A stretch of DNA of 64,000 nt from Chitinophagaceae bacterium (GTDB taxonomy: Bacteria > Bacteroidota > Bacteroidia > Chitinophagales > Chitinophagaceae): the NCBI GenBank assembly GCA_947454155.1, contig CANGIT010000014.1:1-64000 (forward strand), read 5' to 3'. How positions within the stretch are numbered: position 1 is the first letter of the stretch; each line of letters begins with the position of its first letter. The position numbers and the translations under genes were made by a program. Shown here piece after piece: positions 63,979 to 64,000 of this stretch. The notes under the pieces were generated by a model that searched no databases, was not told where the DNA came from, and saw only the letters and a list, made by a program, of their open reading frames with translations.

Positions 63979-64000
63979 TTAGATTTCGTCATCATCACAC
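63979..64000 (-). CDS. rpsC: 30S ribosomal protein S3, last codons only (partial)
   Basis: The last seven codons of a minus-strand gene run to the window edge and read CDDDEI-stop in the frame that ends with TAA at 63979. In the S10 operon rpsC always precedes rplP, and acidic tails are common in Bacteroidota S3. The assignment rests on gene order. Confidence 0.55.

Overview
The window reads as a chromosomal segment of a Bacteroidota bacterium, most likely family Chitinophagaceae. The signs are the Bacteroidota order rpmB-rpmG-DUF4295-ftsY, the TAnnTTTG type of -7 promoter box before several genes, almost no Shine-Dalgarno sequences, a DUF2723 membrane protein, an Nramp-USP fusion, a GH92 mannosidase and a 1251-residue NtrY-like kinase. 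Genus is inference. I see no prophage, insertion sequence with a transposase, CRISPR array, restriction system or other defence system; this is mostly core genome.

Layout. 1-9 kb: folK, a deoxynucleoside kinase, an MFS exporter, a YkgJ-type cysteine-cluster protein, gcvP, a secreted protein and an alpha-glucan phosphorylase-like enzyme that lacks the cofactor lysine. 9-18 kb: mainly transporters (Nramp-USP, MHS-like MFS, dicarboxylate symporter, amino acid permease) with a heptosyltransferase-like enzyme, a DedA protein and a small membrane protein/XRE regulator pair. 18-27 kb: GH92 mannosidase, ssb, a LexA-like S24 regulator with its own palindromes, surE, ftsY and the L28/L33/DUF4295 genes. 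27-39 kb: EamA transporter, DUF2723 protein, the plsC-priA-murB operon, rplU-rpmA, a histone-H1-like protein and a PolX homologue with a ruined polymerase site. 39-50 kb: sensor kinase, mazG, then envelope genes (RlpA-like, L,D-transpeptidase, D-Ala-D-Ala dipeptidase, lpxB), a LOG-type nucleotide hydrolase and an aldo/keto reductase. 50-56 kb: an AT-rich lipoprotein gene beside tRNA-Ala(GGC), a mitochondrial-type citrate synthase, an LptF/G permease and an HI0933-type flavoprotein without a normal start codon. 56-64 kb: the spc operon and the end of the S10 operon on the minus strand, map through rplP, with the last codons of rpsC at the edge.

The most unusual material is between genes. At least seven intergenic gaps carry degenerate repeats of two kinds, a 7-bp period (TTTGTTG/TTTGTGG-like) and a 9-bp period (GTAGGTTTA-like). 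In several the 9-bp tract is followed by its reverse complement, so the transcript could fold into a long hairpin. Two copies, 3.7 kb apart, share a common core. Separate arrays are a perfect 7-bp array (16 units, 38794-38905) and a 47-bp palindromic array (55651-55950). The second array sits exactly where the spc operon stops being continuous with infA/rpmJ/alpha-operon genes and next to the gene lacking a start codon.

Functionally the genes cover folate and nucleotide supply, glycine cleavage and TCA entry, envelope building (murB, plsC, lpxB, LptF/G, peptidoglycan enzymes), protein synthesis and export (ribosomal proteins, SecY, FtsY, Map) and DNA maintenance (PriA, SSB, PolX-like).
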